DNA of 64,000 nt, taken from the NCBI GenBank assembly GCA_902623585.1, contig CACNUO010000002.1, positions 1 through 64,000 on the forward strand, given 5' to 3'. The notes beneath the pieces are model-generated. The model was not told the origin of the DNA and ran no database searches. It was given only the letters and a program-made list of their open reading frames with translations. This document shows, in pieces, positions 17,404 through 25,665 of this stretch (position 1 is the first letter of the stretch; every line of letters starts with the position of its first letter). The translations under genes were made by a program, and so were the position numbers. This DNA is from an uncultured Alphaproteobacteria bacterium (GTDB lineage Bacteria > Pseudomonadota > Alphaproteobacteria > HIMB59 > GCA-002718135).

Positions 17404-17984
17404 AAAAAACTAATTATAAAAACACTTCCAACAAGTAAAATAAAAAATACAATGGTTAAAATATTAAAATATTTATCAATAATTAACTTAATTTTTTCAC
17501 CAAAAAAATAAAGAAGAATTGCTATCAAATAAAATCTTAATCCTCGACCAATAATAGAAACAATAATAAACAAAAAAATATTTAATCCAAATACTCCGCT
17601 GGCAATAGTAATAAACTTATAAGGAAATGGAGTTATTCCAGCACCAAGAACAATCAATATACCAAATTCTTTGTAATAACTTTCAAAAATATTAAATGAA
17701 TTTTTTAGATGATAAAAGTCTACAATGTAAATACCTACTGAATTATAAAAAAAATATCCTATTGCATATCCTAGTATTCCACCTAGTACTGAAAACAGTG
17801 TACATATAAATGCGTAAAATAGAGCATTTGCTTTGGATGCTAATGCCATTGGTATAAGTAGTATATCTGGTGGAATTGGAAAAAATGAGCTTTCTGCAAA
17901 TGATATTAAACTTAAATACCACTTTGCATTTTTATGTTGCGCTTTTTCTAATGTCCAATTGTAAGTTCTTTTAAGAAAATTCAT
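17400..17984 (-). CDS. YqaA-type DedA/SNARE-associated membrane protein
   Basis: This 194-residue integral membrane protein has a DedA/VTT-like core. The reentrant AESSFFPIPPDILLIPMAL segment is at about residues 30-48, then a GYAIGYFF helix, and a GAGITPFPYKFITIASG segment in the second half. YqaA-type proteins are the short DedA relatives common in alphaproteobacteria. DedA proteins have been linked to lipid carrier recycling and membrane homeostasis, but the substrate of this subtype is not known. It is the first gene of the DedA-dsbB-coq7 set. Confidence 0.82.
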   Translation of the reverse strand: MNFLKRTYNWTLEKAQHKNAKWYLSLISFAESSFFPIPPDILLIPMALASKANALFYAFICTLFSVLGGILGYAIGYFFYNSVGIYIVDFYHLKNSFNIFESYYKEFGILIVLGAGITPFPYKFITIASGVFGLNIFLFIIVSIIGRGLRFYLIAILLYFFGEKIKLIIDKYFNILTIVFFILLVGSVFIISFL

Positions 17985-18059
17985 TTAATTTATTTTTTTT
18001 ATAATTTTGATTTATACTATTAATGATTTTAAATCTAAATTATCATAAATGTTACTTAA

Positions 18060-19256
18060 ATGGAAAATATAGAGACTAAAGAATTAAAAACCGCATTTTA
18101 TGCAACCTTTTCACAAGGGTTCTTTGCAACATTAACCTTCAGTATGTTTATGGTAAATTCACCAATTCTTTTTGATTTGATTGATATGACAAAAATAGAA
18201 TTTTCTTTAGGATTTATTATTTTTGGTATTTGTAATGTAATTACAAATCAACTTACAACCCGTTTTTTACTCCCAAAAATAGGGAGCACAAATTGTTTAA
18301 TAATTGCGAGATTATTATACGCATTTATTCCATTCTCTATTTTTTACTTCTCTACTTATAATTTTTTTATTTTTGTGTCTATGTTGTGGGGTATATCTAT
18401 TGGCATACAAGCACCAAATATTTTTACGCAAGTTGCGATAATAGAAGAGAAAACAAAAAAAATCCTCAATCCAATATTTAAATCATCCTTTAATTTTGGT
18501 TTTCTTCTTGGTGCAGGCATATCTAGTTTATGTCTTGGTTTAGAAATTGACCCTGTCTATACTACTTTTATTGTAGGTTTGTGTGTTTTTATATCAACTT
18601 TGACTATGCATTTCTTTGGATTGAATATGAAATATGATGTTGTTAATAAGGATCCAAGATTTTCAATTCCAAATTATAAAATTATCATGTTTGCATCAAT
18701 TAACATGTGTATTATCGCATTTATGGGAATAATAATTCAATGGTCACCTTTATGGCTCGTTACCGATCTTTCTGCGCCAATTTTTTTAGTCGGTTCAATA
18801 GTTATTTTTTTCAATTTAGGTGAGATCATTAGTAATATGTTTGCGTCAAAATTAATTACAAAACTTGGTGAAGTTATTGTAGGTCCATGTTTTGCAATGA
18901 TTGGATCTACAATATTAGTGTTAAGTATTTTTTCTCAAAATATAATTATTATTTTTATAGCAATAACACTTTTTGGAATGTTAATTTCGAACGTTATGCC
19001 CATAGTATTTAGACAGGCAGTAAAAAATTCTCAAAATCCAATTCCAGTTACTATTTCTCATGTATCAAGTATTGCTTTTGTTGGAGCTATATTTGGACCT
19101 GCTGTTGTTGGAATTTCAGCTGAAACTTTTGGTTTAACATTTAATATGTATGCATTAGGCGTAATAATGTTTTTTATTGCTTTACTAATGTTTTTTATAA
19201 TGCGTGAAGATAAATTGGTAGGAGTAGAGGGAATCGAACCCACACCACCGAAGTGA
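18060..19256 (+). CDS. Major facilitator superfamily transporter
   Basis: This 398-residue protein has about 12 hydrophobic helices and no signal peptide, as expected for an MFS permease. No substrate-specific motif was recognised. The last dozen codons, ending in VEGIEPTPPK and TGA, lie inside the tRNA-Leu gene encoded on the other strand. The stop codon is thus supplied by the complement of the tRNA. The helical core ends near the MREDK residues, so the tail is probably dispensable. Confidence 0.75.
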   Translation: MENIETKELKTAFYATFSQGFFATLTFSMFMVNSPILFDLIDMTKIEFSLGFIIFGICNVITNQLTTRFLLPKIGSTNCLIIARLLYAFIPFSIFYFSTYNFFIFVSMLWGISIGIQAPNIFTQVAIIEEKTKKILNPIFKSSFNFGFLLGAGISSLCLGLEIDPVYTTFIVGLCVFISTLTMHFFGLNMKYDVVNKDPRFSIPNYKIIMFASINMCIIAFMGIIIQWSPLWLVTDLSAPIFLVGSIVIFFNLGEIISNMFASKLITKLGEVIVGPCFAMIGSTILVLSIFSQNIIIIFIAITLFGMLISNVMPIVFRQAVKNSQNPIPVTISHVSSIAFVGAIFGPAVVGISAETFGLTFNMYALGVIMFFIALLMFFIMREDKLVGVEGIEPTPPK

Positions 19257-19300
19257 CCGGATTTTGAATCCGGCGCGTCTACCAGTTCCGCCATACTCCC
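19216..19300 (-). tRNA. tRNA-Leu, anticodon CAA
   Basis: The minus strand from 19300 reads GGGAGTA for the 5' acceptor arm. A CCGGA/TCCGG anticodon stem follows, with loop TTCAAAA (anticodon CAA, reading UUG). A long variable arm typical of tRNA-Leu comes next, then GGTTCGATTCC in the T arm, and TACTCCT plus discriminator A and an encoded CCA ending at 19216. The first acceptor pair is G-U; the remaining six are canonical. It overlaps the 3' end of the MFS gene in antisense. Confidence 0.95.
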
Positions 19301-19370
19301 TGACTTAAGGTTTACTCTGGTTTTAATTATTAGTCTATTAGTTTTAATGATTTATTTATTTTTATTACGA

Positions 19371-19973
19371 TTATCTTTTTAGATTAAATTTTGAAGAAAT
19401 AGTCGTGTACTCACTATATCCCATTCTTGCTATATATCTCATTGCAACACTATCAACTCTATTATTATTAATAAATTTATTATTTATATAAATTCCAATT
19501 ACTTCACCAATAATCATTGTAGAAATTTTTTTTGAATTTGATTTTAATTTAATTGTTTTAACTAATTTACATTCTAAATTAACAGGACTATCTTTAACTG
19601 ACGGAGCTTTAACAAGTCTTGATTTTTTCTTTTTTAAATTTGACAAAATAAATTCATCTTCATCTGGTTTGAAATCCCTGGAAGATATATTCATTTGATT
19701 TCGTGAAGTGGATGTTGCAAAATTTACAACAAATACTTTTGTAGTCAAAATATTTGATAATGAATCCTTATATTTTCCATGTGTTGAACTACCATTTGAA
19801 CAAAACATAACCTGTGGAGGCTCATCAGCTACAGCGTTAAAATATGAATATGGTGCTAAGTTCGCTATTCCATTTTTACTAATTGAAGAAATCCATCCAA
19901 TAGGTCTAGGAAAAACTAGTGACTTAAATGGGTCTATTTTAAAAGGACTTCCTTTTTTTGGCTCATAAAACAT
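19371..19973 (-). CDS. Flavin reductase-like domain protein
   Basis: This 200-residue protein matches the flavin reductase (DIM6/NTAB) split-barrel fold. It has a PRPIGWISSISKNGIANLAPYS opening at about residues 23-44, a PPQVMFCSNG segment, and an MRYIARMGYSEYT C-terminus. Members bind FMN and reduce it with NAD(P)H or act on small redox substrates. No monooxygenase partner is adjacent. It starts 9 bp after the sufE stop on the same strand and precedes tRNA-Leu. Specific function unknown. Confidence 0.82.
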   Translation of the reverse strand: MFYEPKKGSPFKIDPFKSLVFPRPIGWISSISKNGIANLAPYSYFNAVADEPPQVMFCSNGSSTHGKYKDSLSNILTTKVFVVNFATSTSRNQMNISSRDFKPDEDEFILSNLKKKKSRLVKAPSVKDSPVNLECKLVKTIKLKSNSKKISTMIIGEVIGIYINNKFINNNRVDSVAMRYIARMGYSEYTTISSKFNLKR

Positions 19974-19981
19974 TATCTATT

Positions 19982-20395
19982 TTATAAATAAGAATTTGCG
20001 TATTCTTTTATTTTTTCAAGCATTGAATAAACCCCATTCCTTCTCCCTGGAGTTAAAAGAGTATCAAGCTCTAAAGTATTTAGCATGCTAAAGTCAGAAT
20101 TTTTAATTTCAGATGGACTCCTATCACCATAAATATCACATAGAATTGTAACCATACCCTTTGATATAAATGCATCTGAGTCATAATAAAATGAAAGTTT
20201 ATTTTCTTTTAATTGAGGAACCAACCAAACTTGTGCCTGACACCCAGAGACTTTAAAGGACTCATTTCTATATTCTTCTGGAAAATCTTTAGCATTTTTT
20301 GCTTGATCAATTAAAAACTTGTACTTATCCATTCCGTCATCGAATAGATCTAGACTTTCTTTGTAGTAATTTATTTTTTCTTCTATTGTTTTCAT
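19982..20395 (-). CDS. sufE: SufE-family cysteine desulfurase partner
   Basis: This 137-residue protein carries the SufE sulfur-acceptor cysteine in KVSGCQAQVWLVPQ (about residue 52). A later CDIYGDRSPSEI segment and a C-terminal LTPGRRNGVYSMLEKI are typical of SufE. SufE accepts persulfide sulfur from the SufS desulfurase and passes it to Fe-S cluster assembly. It is not beside other suf genes here; it overlaps the galT stop by 4 bp, so it may be co-transcribed with galE-galT for no obvious functional reason. Confidence 0.88.
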   Translation of the reverse strand: MKTIEEKINYYKESLDLFDDGMDKYKFLIDQAKNAKDFPEEYRNESFKVSGCQAQVWLVPQLKENKLSFYYDSDAFISKGMVTILCDIYGDRSPSEIKNSDFSMLNTLELDTLLTPGRRNGVYSMLEKIKEYANSYL

Positions 20396-21441
20396 GACAT
20401 AAATTTTCTTAATACTTTAGCAGAATCTTCTGGCAATACATCCATTATAAAAACACCAGCCATTGACTCAGAGCCTGCTAAAACTTTTGGTTTATCGCCG
20501 TGTCGTAAAGGTGGGTAAAATTCAACATGAAAATGAAACTGACTATCATCTAATTCAGGTGAAGCGTGTAAACCCATTATATATGGGCATCTTTTATTTA
20601 GAAAAGTATCATACCCTTTCACAACCTGCTGAATACATTTAGAGAAATCTTCAATTAGCATATCATTAAATTTCCACGGTCCTTCGATTTGAATTTTTGG
20701 TATTATCCATACCTCATAAGCGTATCTTGCGAAGGGAGGCACAGCAGCGATAAAATTGTCATTTTGATATACATAATATTTCTCTTCCAACTGATTCATA
20801 ATTTTGCTTAAAAAGTTCTCTTTTTTAAATGCTCTTATTTCTTTTTCTATTGCAGGTGGAATAAAAGGATAAGCATAAATTTGACCATGCGGATGATGAA
20901 GAGTAACACCACATTCTTCCCCTCTATTTTCAAAAGGTAGAACATATTTAACCTCTGGTTTCTTTTGCAACTCCTTATATCTATCAATCCAAACTGTAGT
21001 TAATAATTCTATTCGCTCTAAAGGCATTTCAGAAATAGTATCAAGATGTGCTGGAGAATATACAACTACTTCGCACTCTCCTTTTGACGGTTTACTTAAA
21101 ATATTTTCTAAAAATATATTTTCTCCATTAGGATTAAAGCTAGCCCAACGATTTGGAAAGACTGCAACTTCGAAGTTTGAAAATGGTATCTCTGTTGGAT
21201 AATTTAAATTTGCCCCTGGACAAAGTGGGCAATACTCTTTTGGTGGAAATGAAGTTCTGTCTTTTCTTCCTGCTGAGTATGTAACCCATTCCTCTCTTGA
21301 AGGATTCCATCTCATATGAGGTTTAGGAATTTCTGTAATATCAAGTTCTTGACTTGGGAATTCCTTGTGTTCCTTATAGCCATAAAGATAAAGTTCTTTT
21401 TTATCATTTCTTATAAAAATTCTTTTATTTATTTGATTCAT
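20392..21441 (-). CDS. galT: Galactose-1-phosphate uridylyltransferase
   Basis: This 349-residue HIT-superfamily enzyme exchanges UMP between UDP-glucose and galactose 1-phosphate in the Leloir pathway. The active-site HPH triad lies in VTLHHPHGQIYAYPF. Zinc-binding Cys residues are in EYCPLCPG, with a C-terminal FHFHVEFYPP motif. Length is normal. It starts 17 bp inside the 3' end of galE, so the pair is translationally linked. No galactokinase is present in this window. Confidence 0.93.
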   Translation of the reverse strand: MNQINKRIFIRNDKKELYLYGYKEHKEFPSQELDITEIPKPHMRWNPSREEWVTYSAGRKDRTSFPPKEYCPLCPGANLNYPTEIPFSNFEVAVFPNRWASFNPNGENIFLENILSKPSKGECEVVVYSPAHLDTISEMPLERIELLTTVWIDRYKELQKKPEVKYVLPFENRGEECGVTLHHPHGQIYAYPFIPPAIEKEIRAFKKENFLSKIMNQLEEKYYVYQNDNFIAAVPPFARYAYEVWIIPKIQIEGPWKFNDMLIEDFSKCIQQVVKGYDTFLNKRCPYIMGLHASPELDDSQFHFHVEFYPPLRHGDKPKVLAGSESMAGVFIMDVLPEDSAKVLRKFMS

Positions 21442-22408
21442 TAATTTTTTCTTCCCATTTAATTGAAGAATTTATAATTTCACTTAGATCATTATGTTTT
21501 GGTATCCAATCAATATGTTTCAATATTTTTGATGTATCAGCAATTAATTGTTCAACATCTCCATCTCTCCTGCTTGAAAATTTATAATCAATTTTATCCT
21601 CTGAAATTTTATTTGCAGTATTTATAACATCTAAAACACTAAAACCATTTCCATAACCACAATTAAATAAATTAGATTCTGAACCTTCTAATAAATATTT
21701 TGCAACTTCTAAGTGGATATCAGCAAGATCAGAGACATGAATATAATCTCTGATAGCTGTTCCATCATGCGTGTTATAATCATTGCCAAATATTTCAATA
21801 TGCTCTCTCTTACCAACAACAACTTCAGATAAAATTTTTATTAAATGTGTTGATCTTTTAGATATTTGACCTGATCGTAATTTTTTATCAGCACCAGCAA
21901 CGTTAAAGTATCGTAATATTATAAATTTGTAATCATCTTTATTTTCAAATAAAAAATTTTCTGTTTTTATTTTTGATTCAGCATAGGGATTTTGAGGATT
22001 TAAATTTGTATTTTCATCTATTAATTTATTTTCACTTACTGATCCATATGCAGCAGCTGTAGAAGAAAATACAATTTTATTTAATCCATTATTTTTACAA
22101 GTTTCAAATAGTTTAGTTGCATTTTCAGTATTATTATCAAAATATTTCTGTGGGTATTTTACAGATTCCTCAACTTGAATAAAACCAGCAAAGTGCATTA
22201 ATAAATCAAAGCTATTAGATTTTATAAGCTCAGAAATTACTTCTTCATCATTAATATTACATTTTGTAAAAAATGCATTTTTAGGAATGAGACTTTTATT
22301 CCCAGTAGATAGATCGTCAATAATATGAACACTGTGACCAGCATCTAGAAGAGAAAGAGCGGCATGACTTCCTATATATCCAGCACCACCTGTTAAAAGA
22401 AAATTCAT
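21425..22408 (-). CDS. galE: UDP-glucose 4-epimerase
   Basis: This 327-residue extended short-chain dehydrogenase interconverts UDP-glucose and UDP-galactose. The NAD motif TGGAGYIGSHAALSLL is at residues 6-21, the catalytic Tyr-Lys pair in NPYAESKIK, and FSSTAAAYG provides the Ser/Thr site. YFNVAGAD and IRDYIHVSDLA are GalE-typical. It is the first gene of galE-galT-sufE, divergent from the ketodeoxyhexonate operon across a 136 bp gap. It can serve envelope polysaccharide synthesis or galactose use. Confidence 0.93.
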   Translation of the reverse strand: MNFLLTGGAGYIGSHAALSLLDAGHSVHIIDDLSTGNKSLIPKNAFFTKCNINDEEVISELIKSNSFDLLMHFAGFIQVEESVKYPQKYFDNNTENATKLFETCKNNGLNKIVFSSTAAAYGSVSENKLIDENTNLNPQNPYAESKIKTENFLFENKDDYKFIILRYFNVAGADKKLRSGQISKRSTHLIKILSEVVVGKREHIEIFGNDYNTHDGTAIRDYIHVSDLADIHLEVAKYLLEGSESNLFNCGYGNGFSVLDVINTANKISEDKIDYKFSSRRDGDVEQLIADTSKILKHIDWIPKHNDLSEIINSSIKWEEKINESNK

Positions 22409-22544
22409 ATACGTATCTAATAAATTATTATTTATTAATTTAAAATTGATATATTTTGTAAATGACTAATATTATAAATCTCTTTATTTATTGAATTCAA
22501 AATAAAGTCTGTTAATGCTTAAAAAAGACAAATCATTCTGAAAT

Positions 22545-23282
22545 ATGAGATTAGATAAAAAAAATATTATAGTTACTGCAGCTGCACAAGGTATCGGAAG
22601 AGCAACTGCCATTAAATTTGCAAATGAGGGGGCTAAAGTTTTAGCAACTGATATTAATGAAAATAAACTAAATGATTTAAAAAATGAAAATGAGAGTATC
22701 CAAACAATGAAATTGGATGCAACAAACAAAAATGATGTAGAGGCCTTCTGTTCTTCTATAGACAAAATTGATGTTTTATTTCACGCAGTGGGCTTTGTTC
22801 ATCATGGAACAATTCTTGATTGTGATGAAAATGAATTTTCACGATCAATAAATATAAATATATTTTCTGCTTATTTAATGACACATAATCTTCTTCCAAA
22901 AATGTTAAAACAAAAGAAGGGCAATATTGTTATTGTATCATCTGCTGCTTCAAATGTTAAGGGCGCACCAAATAGATTTATATATGGCACAACTAAAGCT
23001 GCTTTAAATGGGTTTGTAAAAGCAATTGCCATAGATCATGTAAAAGATGGTATTCGTTGTAATGCTATTTTACCAGGAACTGTTGAAACACCTTCTTGGG
23101 AAGGTAGAGTTAATATGGCCGATGATCCAGTTAAAGCAAGATCAGACTTTATAGCAAGACAAGCCATGGGCAGACTGGCACAACCAGAAGAGATAGCATC
23201 GCTTGCAACTTACTTAGCTAGTGACGAATCAGATTTTGTTACTGGAACATTAAATTTAATTGATGGAGGATGGACTTTATAA
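22545..23282 (+). CDS. Short-chain dehydrogenase, probable 2-keto-3-deoxy-L-fuconate (or -rhamnonate) dehydrogenase
   Basis: This 245-residue classical SDR has an AAAQGIGRA cofactor motif near residue 12. Catalytic Ser lies in VSSAASN and Tyr/Lys in YGTTKAALNG (about residue 150). The C-terminal LPGTVETPSWEGRV segment resembles the 2-keto-3-deoxy-L-fuconate dehydrogenase/DHRS6 group. The family oxidises a ketodeoxyhexonate to its 2,4-diketo form. The next gene encodes an FAH-family hydrolase and the one after an L-lactate dehydrogenase. That is the order expected for the non-phosphorylating fucose or rhamnose route, which strongly supports the call. Confidence 0.8.
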   Translation: MRLDKKNIIVTAAAQGIGRATAIKFANEGAKVLATDINENKLNDLKNENESIQTMKLDATNKNDVEAFCSSIDKIDVLFHAVGFVHHGTILDCDENEFSRSININIFSAYLMTHNLLPKMLKQKKGNIVIVSSAASNVKGAPNRFIYGTTKAALNGFVKAIAIDHVKDGIRCNAILPGTVETPSWEGRVNMADDPVKARSDFIARQAMGRLAQPEEIASLATYLASDESDFVTGTLNLIDGGWTL

Positions 23283-24130
23283 TGAAAACTTTAAGATACA
23301 GAATTGGGAATGAAGTTAAGCCAGGAATACTTGATCAAGAAGGTAATATCCGTGATACATCATCTCTTGTCAAGGATTGGGATAATAAAAATGTAACTAT
23401 TGGTAAATTGAATGAAGTGAAAAAAATTGATCCTACATCTTTACCTCTAGTTGAAAACAGTGATGGATATGCACCTTGTGTTAGTAAAGAAAGTATCGGA
23501 AAATTTATTTGTATCGGCCTAAATTATTCTGATCATGCTGAAGAAACAGGTCAGAAAGTTCCACCTGAACCAATTATTTTTGCAAAAGCAACAAGTGCCG
23601 TTATTGGACCAAACGATAATGTTGAGATTCCAAAAAAATCAGTAAAGTCTGACTGGGAAGTTGAGCTTGGTGTTATTATTGGAAAAGAAGCAAAATATAT
23701 TTCTGAGAGCGAATCACAATCTCATATTGCTGGATACTGTGTCATCAATGATCTCAGCGAAAGAGAATTTCAAATAGAACATTCCGGCCAATGGGTTAAA
23801 GGAAAGTCTTGTGATACCTTTGGTCCAATCGGACCATATTTGGTTACTACCGATGAAGTGCCAGATCCTCAAAACTTAAAAATGTGGCTTGATGTAAATG
23901 GTAAAAGAATGCAAGATGGATCAACAAGCACAATGGTTTACGGAGTAAACTTTTTAATAAGTTATTTAAGTCAATTCATGTCATTACAACCTGGAGATAT
24001 CATCTCAACAGGCACACCGCCAGGAGTTGGAATGGGAATGAAACCACAAGTATTTTTAAAAGCTGGTGATGTAATGAAACTTGGTATTGAGGGTCTGGGA
24101 GAACAAACTCAAAAAACTATTCAGGCGTAA
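23282..24130 (+). CDS. FAH-family hydrolase, probable 2,4-diketo-3-deoxy-L-fuconate hydrolase
   Basis: From the ATG that overlaps the preceding stop (TAATG at 23280-23284) the protein has 282 residues. It is a fumarylacetoacetate hydrolase-fold protein with ICIGLNYSDHAEETG, metal-binding acidic residues in SDWEVELGVIIGKEA, the NDLSEREFQ segment and a GDIISTGTPPGVGMG C-terminal motif. In the non-phosphorylating deoxysugar route this enzyme splits 2,4-diketo-3-deoxy-hexonate into pyruvate and L-lactate. The neighbouring genes make this role far more likely than a ureidoglycolate or aromatic pathway. Its stop overlaps the lldD start by one base. Confidence 0.82.
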   Translation: MKTLRYRIGNEVKPGILDQEGNIRDTSSLVKDWDNKNVTIGKLNEVKKIDPTSLPLVENSDGYAPCVSKESIGKFICIGLNYSDHAEETGQKVPPEPIIFAKATSAVIGPNDNVEIPKKSVKSDWEVELGVIIGKEAKYISESESQSHIAGYCVINDLSEREFQIEHSGQWVKGKSCDTFGPIGPYLVTTDEVPDPQNLKMWLDVNGKRMQDGSTSTMVYGVNFLISYLSQFMSLQPGDIISTGTPPGVGMGMKPQVFLKAGDVMKLGIEGLGEQTQKTIQA

Positions 24131-25284
24131 TGTTTGGCAATATTAATAATTGTCATAATGTTAAAGATTTTAGAAACTTAGCAAAAAAAAGACTACCTAG
24201 CCCAATATTCCATTACATTGATGGTGCTGCTGATGATGAGATAACTTATAAAAGAAATACAGATGCATATGAGCAATGTGACTTGATACCAAATGTATTA
24301 AGTGGCGTTGATAAAGTTGATATGTCAACTACTGTAATGGGACAAAAGTTAGATATGCCTTTGTATTGTGCACCAACTGCTCTTCAAAGATTGTTTCATC
24401 ATGAAGGTGAAATTGGAGTTGCAAAAGCTGCAGAAAAATTTGGAACAATGTTTGGAATTTCTTCTTTAGGGACTGCCAGTATTGAAGAAATATCAAATTT
24501 AGTCAAGACACCTAAATTATTTCAACTTTATGTTCACAAAGACAAAGGCCTGAATAAAGCTCTTATAGAAAGATGTAAGGAATCAAATTTTGAAGCAATG
24601 GCTGTGACTGTAGATACTGCTGTTGGAGGAAACCGTGAACGAGATTTATATACGGGTTTTACAATTCCAATGAAATTAAAACTCAATAGTGTTTTAAGTT
24701 TTATGCTTCATCCAAAGTGGGCAGTCGATTATTTTACAAAGCCTAAATGGGAATTAAGTAATCTAAAGGATCACATTAATGAAGGCACAACAGTAATGAC
24801 AACCATAGGAGATTACTTCACAAAAATGCTTGATAATTCTATGAGTTGGAAAGATGTAGAACATATTAATAAAGAGTGGGGGCGTCAATTTGCTATTAAA
24901 GGTGTGATGTCAGTAGACGATGCAAAAAAAGCTGTTGATGTGGGCGCTTCAGCTATAATGGTTTCAAATCATGGAGGTCGACAATTAGATGGTTCAAGAT
25001 CACCATTTGATCAACTAGCTGAAATTGTTGATGCTGTGGGAGATAAAATAGATGTAATTTGTGAAGGAGGAATAAGAAGAGGTACTCATGTTTTAAAAGC
25101 ACTGTCACTTGGAGCAAAAGCCTGTTCAGGTGGAAGAATGTATTTATATGCATTGGCAGCAGGAGGCCAAAAAGGTGTCGAAAAAAGTTTATCTAATTTA
25201 CGCAATGAAATTGAACGAGATATGAAATTAATGGGAGTTTCTAATGTAAAAGAACTCACAAGAAAAAATCTAAAATTTAGATAA
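24130..25284 (+). CDS. lldD: FMN-dependent L-lactate dehydrogenase
   Basis: This 384-residue (S)-2-hydroxy-acid dehydrogenase TIM barrel shows FHYIDGAADDE near residue 27 and CAPTALQRLFHHEGE. The active-site VSNHGGRQLDGSRSP (His-Gly-Gly-Arg) is at about residue 277, and ICEGGIRRGTHVLKALSLGA holds the FMN phosphate. It oxidises L-lactate to pyruvate with electrons passing to the quinone pool. As the third gene of the deoxysugar operon it would consume the L-lactate released by the FAH hydrolase, so the full output is two pyruvates. Confidence 0.88.
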   Translation: MFGNINNCHNVKDFRNLAKKRLPSPIFHYIDGAADDEITYKRNTDAYEQCDLIPNVLSGVDKVDMSTTVMGQKLDMPLYCAPTALQRLFHHEGEIGVAKAAEKFGTMFGISSLGTASIEEISNLVKTPKLFQLYVHKDKGLNKALIERCKESNFEAMAVTVDTAVGGNRERDLYTGFTIPMKLKLNSVLSFMLHPKWAVDYFTKPKWELSNLKDHINEGTTVMTTIGDYFTKMLDNSMSWKDVEHINKEWGRQFAIKGVMSVDDAKKAVDVGASAIMVSNHGGRQLDGSRSPFDQLAEIVDAVGDKIDVICEGGIRRGTHVLKALSLGAKACSGGRMYLYALAAGGQKGVEKSLSNLRNEIERDMKLMGVSNVKELTRKNLKFR

Positions 25285-25344
25285 ATCAACAACTTTTTTA
25301 AAAAAAATATTTATTCTAATTCAATTTTATTTTACAAATTTTTT

Positions 25345-25665
25345 ATGAATGATGAAATTGATCCAATACTAGTTGGTGAGACTGATGATATCGAAATTGG
25401 AACTGTGGAAAGTTTTGAACATGACGATGTTAATTACGCAGTTTATCATTTAGAGCCAGGATTTTTTTGCACACAGGGAAACTGTAATTGCGAGGAGAAA
25501 GCACCCTTGAGTGAATCTGAAATTGAAGGAGAAGAGTTAGAGTGTGTTGCTTGTGGCAATACTTATAGTATTGTTTCTGGTGATTGTATTAGTGAACCTG
25601 AATTGGATGGTCTTAAGATCTTTGACATCTCTGAAGAGGATGGAAATATTTACTTAAATATCTAA
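25345..25665 (+). CDS. Rieske-like ferredoxin with all-cysteine ligands (MocE-type fold)
   Basis: This 106-residue acidic protein aligns end to end by eye with MocE-type Rieske ferredoxins. A CTQGNCNC block matches the usual TQGxCxH, a PLSESEIEGEELEC stretch precedes the second site, CVAC matches CxxH, and the LDGLKIFDISEEDGNIYL tail matches. Both canonical histidine ligands are cysteine, and an extra Cys precedes the first motif. A 4-Cys site would bind a plant-type [2Fe-2S] cluster or a single iron rather than a true Rieske centre. It follows lldD by 60 bp and overlaps the convergent dehydrogenase stop by 4 bp. Confidence 0.7.
   Translation: MNDEIDPILVGETDDIEIGTVESFEHDDVNYAVYHLEPGFFCTQGNCNCEEKAPLSESEIEGEELECVACGNTYSIVSGDCISEPELDGLKIFDISEEDGNIYLNI

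Noticed and set aside
19058-19294. A 78-codon reading frame on the minus strand beginning MAELVDAPDSKSG
   Set aside because: Its start is the translation of the tRNA-Leu gene itself and the rest is antisense to the MFS gene; this is a well-known annotation artefact.
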